Source: Clostridia bacterium (lineage in GTDB: Bacteria > Bacillota > Clostridia > Oscillospirales > CAG-272). Taken from it: a DNA stretch of 9,765 nucleotides. The DNA is taken from positions 1 to 9,765 of the forward strand of contig JAFTMP010000162.1 in the NCBI GenBank assembly GCA_017452335.1, given 5' to 3'. Below the pieces are notes generated by a model that did no database searches, had not been told where the DNA came from, and saw only the letters and a list, made by a program, of their open reading frames with translations. Below are positions 6,752-9,765 of this stretch, in pieces; positions within the stretch are counted from its first letter, which is position 1; the number at the start of each line of letters is the position of its first letter. The position numbers and the translations under genes are program-made.

Positions 6752-6790
6752 TAGATTGTAAAAATATACACCTTGAAAGGACAAACTGTT

Positions 6791-8242
6791 ATGAAAAGAC
6801 TACTTGCAATTTTACTGACCCTGCTGATGGTCATTCCGGTGCTTTGCGCCTGTACCACCCAGCAGACCACTGCGCCCAAGGAATCAGAAGTAGAGGAGAG
6901 CACCCCTTCTGCTAATGAAGAGCCTTCCTCAAAGAGCCCCACGGTGTTGGAGCCGGTGGTTTCCGAAGATAAGGTTACATCCTCTTCGCAGGCAACGGAA
7001 GAGGACAGCGAGCTTGCTTACGGCGTGTATTATCTGACCTGCAAGGACGGCTCCCAGTTGGGTATCCGCCTTGGTAACGTGAGCGTGAACCCAACACAGG
7101 AGCTCTATCGCCGCTTCACCATCCATGAAAAAACAGGTGACGATGGAGAAACCTATTATGCGCTTTACGAGGGCGACGATGAGAACAAGGCGTTGGCGTA
7201 CCGCGAAAGCTCGGGCAGAGTATTCGCCTCCCAGGAGCGCTACAGACCCAAGGACTCCGCCCTGTGGTCCATCACCTTTGTGAACGGCTATGCCCGTCTC
7301 ATCAACAAGGAGCAGGGCAAGGCACTGGCGATCCAAAAGGGAAAGGTCGTTTTAACTGATGCGGCAGACGGGGATGATACCCAGCTGTTTAAGATCGAAA
7401 AGGCGGCAAAGAGCGACCGTTTTGACCAGTATACCAGCAAAAAGGGAAATATCGTGATCCGCGTTCCCTTTGAATTTACCGAGGTGAAGAGAAACTATCT
7501 CACCCCCGAGTTTATGCAGCTTTTTGCCGATCACTTCCAAGAAGCATACGAGGCAGAGGTTGCGCTCACCGGTTACGTTCCCTATGATGTGATCGTGATC
7601 GACGGCTGGCAGGATCAGAACATTGTTGCCGGCGTTGTGGATAACTATAATACCATTATTGTAGACAAGGGCTTTATGAAGACCGAAATGACCTTGATGC
7701 CCTTGAGACTGAAGTTCCTTGAAATTTACGATATGTCCTTTGCACTGCTTCACGAAATGGGACACATGTTTGACTCCCAGCGCGCATGGAACTTTGAAAG
7801 CGAAGCGTGGACAGACTTGAAGCTTTGCTATGTGATCTACAAAATGACCGAGGATCACAAGAGCACCGACGGCTTTGTGTTTGGCTGTGCACCTGCAGAC
7901 TACCGCAGCTCCAAGGAGTGCTTTACTTATGAAAGACTGGCAGAGTGCTTGAACATCCATGCCAAAAAGGGTGCCATGGTGACGGTTTACGGCTTCTACG
8001 GTGCCGCAAGGGAATTTTTGCTGATGGCTTATGATTTCGGCTGGGATCCCTTTATCAAGACCTTCCATTATTTCCAGGACAACGGCTATACCCAGCAGAG
8101 CTTTGAAAGATGGGAGAAGTTTACCATCTTTGTGGAGAAGCTTACCGAGTATTCCGGCGTGGATATCAAAACAAAATATCTGAGCGTGAGCTGGCAGGTA
8201 TTTGACGATTATCTCAACGGCAGAAAGACCGATGTAGTATAA
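6791..8242 (+). CDS. Lipoprotein with ricin-B-like beta-trefoil and M60-like zinc metallopeptidase domain (paralogue 1)
   Basis: Predicted 483-aa surface-anchored protease. Residues 1-20 are a lipoprotein signal peptide with lipobox LCA before Cys21. Residues 22-74 are a Ser/Thr/Glu/Pro-rich linker. Residues about 77-208 resemble a ricin-type beta-trefoil, with LYEGDDENKAL, ALWSI (Trp159) and QLFKI (Gln198-Ile202) as QxW-like marks, so they may bind glycans. Residues about 215-483 carry HEMGH (321-325), the zinc and catalytic motif, with Glu336 or Glu338 as the likely third ligand. This fits the HExxH-x(8-28)-E pattern of the M60-like family (PF13402), known to cleave glycoproteins such as mucins, as does the later YGFYGAARxFLLMAYDFGWDPF segment. 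The start was chosen at ATG 6791, 9 nt after AAAGGA; upstream TTG 6773 overlaps that site. It is first of a two-gene operon. The lectin call is from pattern only. Confidence 0.72.
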   Translation: MKRLLAILLTLLMVIPVLCACTTQQTTAPKESEVEESTPSANEEPSSKSPTVLEPVVSEDKVTSSSQATEEDSELAYGVYYLTCKDGSQLGIRLGNVSVNPTQELYRRFTIHEKTGDDGETYYALYEGDDENKALAYRESSGRVFASQERYRPKDSALWSITFVNGYARLINKEQGKALAIQKGKVVLTDAADGDDTQLFKIEKAAKSDRFDQYTSKKGNIVIRVPFEFTEVKRNYLTPEFMQLFADHFQEAYEAEVALTGYVPYDVIVIDGWQDQNIVAGVVDNYNTIIVDKGFMKTEMTLMPLRLKFLEIYDMSFALLHEMGHMFDSQRAWNFESEAWTDLKLCYVIYKMTEDHKSTDGFVFGCAPADYRSSKECFTYERLAECLNIHAKKGAMVTVYGFYGAAREFLLMAYDFGWDPFIKTFHYFQDNGYTQQSFERWEKFTIFVEKLTEYSGVDIKTKYLSVSWQVFDDYLNGRKTDVV

Positions 8243-8264
8243 TTTGATAAGCGACAGTGAATTT

Positions 8265-8271
8265 GAAAGGA
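8265..8271 (+). promoter_or_regulatory. Ribosome binding site of the second protease gene
   Basis: GAAAGGA at 8265-8271 is 9 nt before ATG 8281, the same sequence and spacing used by paralogue 1 (6775-6781). An in-frame GTG at 8257 lies upstream of this site and is rejected. The 38-nt gap from the previous stop holds no terminator or clear promoter, so the two genes are probably co-transcribed. Confidence 0.78.
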
Positions 8272-8280
8272 TTAAAGAAC

Positions 8281-9741
8281 ATGAAGAGAATACTTGCATT
8301 CATCGTAGCGATGGTAATGTCGCTGACTGTGTTGGCATCCTGCAGCACGAAGCAAACCACTAACACAGAAGAGCAGCCTACCCCCACTCCTTCGCCCTCC
8401 GTTCCTTCTGCAGAATCGTCGGTTTCCTCAGAAGAGCCCGAGATCCCTTATGCGGATCAGGATTTAAAACAGCAGTACGGTGTTTATGAAATTCAGACAC
8501 TGAGCGGACAGAAGGTGTGTCTGAACAGAACCAATCAGTTTGTGCTGGACTACAAGCAAAATGAGCTTAGCTCCCGCTTTACCTTCCATCTTAAAGAGCG
8601 CGTAGAGGATGGCTTTAAGGTTCGTTACTATGCCATCTACAGAGGCGATGATGAAAGACAGGCACTTGCCATCAGCTCCTTCTTGCCCAAGACGGCAAAG
8701 TTGAAGCTGGAAAACTCCGGATATAACGCTACCGACAAACAGCTTTGGACCGTTGAAAACTACGAGGACGGCAGTTGCAGAATCGTGCCCATGCTAAGCC
8801 ATTCGGATATGCCTATTTGCCTTGGTATCAAGGACGGTGCTGTTGCACTGGTAGAGCGCAATGAGAAGGACCAGAACCAGCTGTTCAAGATCACAAAGGC
8901 AGAAGCACACCCCGAGTATGAGGAATTTGCTTCCGATAAGGGCGAGGTGTTCGTGCGCATCCCCTATTCCTTCACCGAAAAGAAGGGCGGCGTAGGTCTT
9001 ACCGATGAGTTTATGAAGAAGTGGGCAAACTGGATGCAGGAGGCTGTGGAAGCTGAGGTGCATTTGACAGGCTTTAGACCCTATGATATTTTTGTCATTA
9101 GCGGCTGGGAAGACCTTGGCTATGTAGCGGGTGTTTCCGATAACTACAATTTCATCAATGCAAGCAAAGGCTTCATGCAGAGCGAAATGTCCAATGTGGC
9201 AAAGAGAGCAGAGAAATTAAACATCATGGACCTGTCCTTCGGTATGCTGCATGAGATGGGACACATGTTTGACTCCCAGCGGGGCTGGAACTTTGAAAGC
9301 GAAGCTTGGACAGACTTGAAGCTTTGCTATGTAATCTGGAAGCTGACCGAGGATCACAAGGCGACCGATGGACTGGTGTTCGGCTGTGCTTCGGCAGACT
9401 ACCAGGCAGGCACCTGCTTTACTTATGAGACCATGGCAGAGGGACTGGATATCCATGCACACAAGGGCGCAATGGAGACGGTTTACGGCTTCTTTGCCGC
9501 CGCAAGACTCTTCCTGCTCATGGCTTATGATTTCGGCTGGGATCCCTTCATTGAAACCTTCCATTGGTTCCAGGATAACGGCTACACCCAGAACGATTTT
9601 GAAAGATGGGAAAGATTCACCACCTTTGTGGACAAGCTTTCCGAATTCTCGGGCAAGGACATTAAGAACGACTATTTGAGCGAAAACAACTGGAAAGTAT
9701 TTGAAGACTTCTACACCGGCAAAACCAATACGGCGGTGTAA
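8281..9741 (+). CDS. Lipoprotein with ricin-B-like beta-trefoil and M60-like zinc metallopeptidase domain (paralogue 2)
   Basis: 486-aa paralogue of the preceding gene with the same layout. The signal peptide has lipobox LAS before Cys21, then a Ser/Pro/Glu/Thr linker to about residue 60. A ricin-B-like region follows at about 66-208, with KQLWTV (Trp156) and QLFKI (from Gln200). The metallopeptidase domain carries HEMGH at 324-328 and Glu339/Glu341 downstream. The catalytic half is very similar to paralogue 1, with long identical runs around HEMGHMFDSQR and NFESEAWTDLKLCYVI, while the lectin half is much more diverged, suggesting a shared cleavage chemistry but different ligands. It should be exported, lipidated and displayed on the cell surface. 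No terminator is visible in the last 24 bases, which hold only a short ATAAAG/CTTTAT inverted repeat, so the operon may continue past the window. Confidence 0.72.
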   Translation: MKRILAFIVAMVMSLTVLASCSTKQTTNTEEQPTPTPSPSVPSAESSVSSEEPEIPYADQDLKQQYGVYEIQTLSGQKVCLNRTNQFVLDYKQNELSSRFTFHLKERVEDGFKVRYYAIYRGDDERQALAISSFLPKTAKLKLENSGYNATDKQLWTVENYEDGSCRIVPMLSHSDMPICLGIKDGAVALVERNEKDQNQLFKITKAEAHPEYEEFASDKGEVFVRIPYSFTEKKGGVGLTDEFMKKWANWMQEAVEAEVHLTGFRPYDIFVISGWEDLGYVAGVSDNYNFINASKGFMQSEMSNVAKRAEKLNIMDLSFGMLHEMGHMFDSQRGWNFESEAWTDLKLCYVIWKLTEDHKATDGLVFGCASADYQAGTCFTYETMAEGLDIHAHKGAMETVYGFFAAARLFLLMAYDFGWDPFIETFHWFQDNGYTQNDFERWERFTTFVDKLSEFSGKDIKNDYLSENNWKVFEDFYTGKTNTAV

Positions 9742-9765
9742 AATAAAGGTCTTTATATAGAAAAG

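Noticed and set aside
7352..8299. A 315-codon minus-strand frame opposite the first protease gene
   Set aside because: It is antisense to a well-supported lipoprotein. A similar shadow appears opposite the paralogue (9217-9564), as expected from shared codons rather than a real gene.

Overview
The window looks like chromosomal DNA from an anaerobic, gut-type Clostridia (Oscillospiraceae/Ruminococcaceae-like) member of the Bacillota. The evidence is a PcrA-type helicase with the Gram-positive C-terminal domain, a groES-groEL operon under a perfect CIRCE operator, purine-rich Shine-Dalgarno sites, strong intrinsic terminators and several Cys-anchored lipoproteins. This placement is inferred from gene style; no species can be named.

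Layout, left to right. (1) Positions 2-1693: the 3' three quarters of a PcrA/UvrD helicase gene, closed by a strong terminator at 1708-1748. (2) Positions 1749-2865: an AT-rich gap, a good sigma-A-type promoter (TTGACA, 17 bp, TATCAT) and a 285-aa lipoprotein of unknown function with a Ser/Glu/Pro-rich repeat linker and strikingly strict codon choice, ending at a bidirectional terminator (2887-2919). (3) Positions 4228-2945, minus strand: a compact (427 aa) AGCS-family sodium:amino-acid symporter, convergent with the lipoprotein and divergent from groES. (4) Positions 4389-6526: the groESL heat-shock operon with an extended -10 promoter, CIRCE operator and terminator. An extra exact CIRCE half-site lies about 95 bp upstream, on the symporter side. 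(5) Positions 6527-9765: a promoter resembling that of the first lipoprotein drives two adjacent paralogous lipoproteins of 483 and 486 aa. Each has a signal peptide, a low-complexity linker, a ricin-B-like beta-trefoil and an M60-like zinc metallopeptidase domain with HEMGH and a downstream Glu.

The housekeeping genes (pcrA, groESL) are ordinary. The most interesting part is the tandem pair of predicted surface-anchored lectin-metalloprotease lipoproteins, which resemble enzymes acting on glycoproteins such as mucins. Their catalytic halves are far more alike than their lectin halves, as expected if one protease chassis had been duplicated and given different glycan-binding heads. Substrate and function are inference. 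I saw no tRNA, rRNA, CRISPR, insertion sequence or phage feature.
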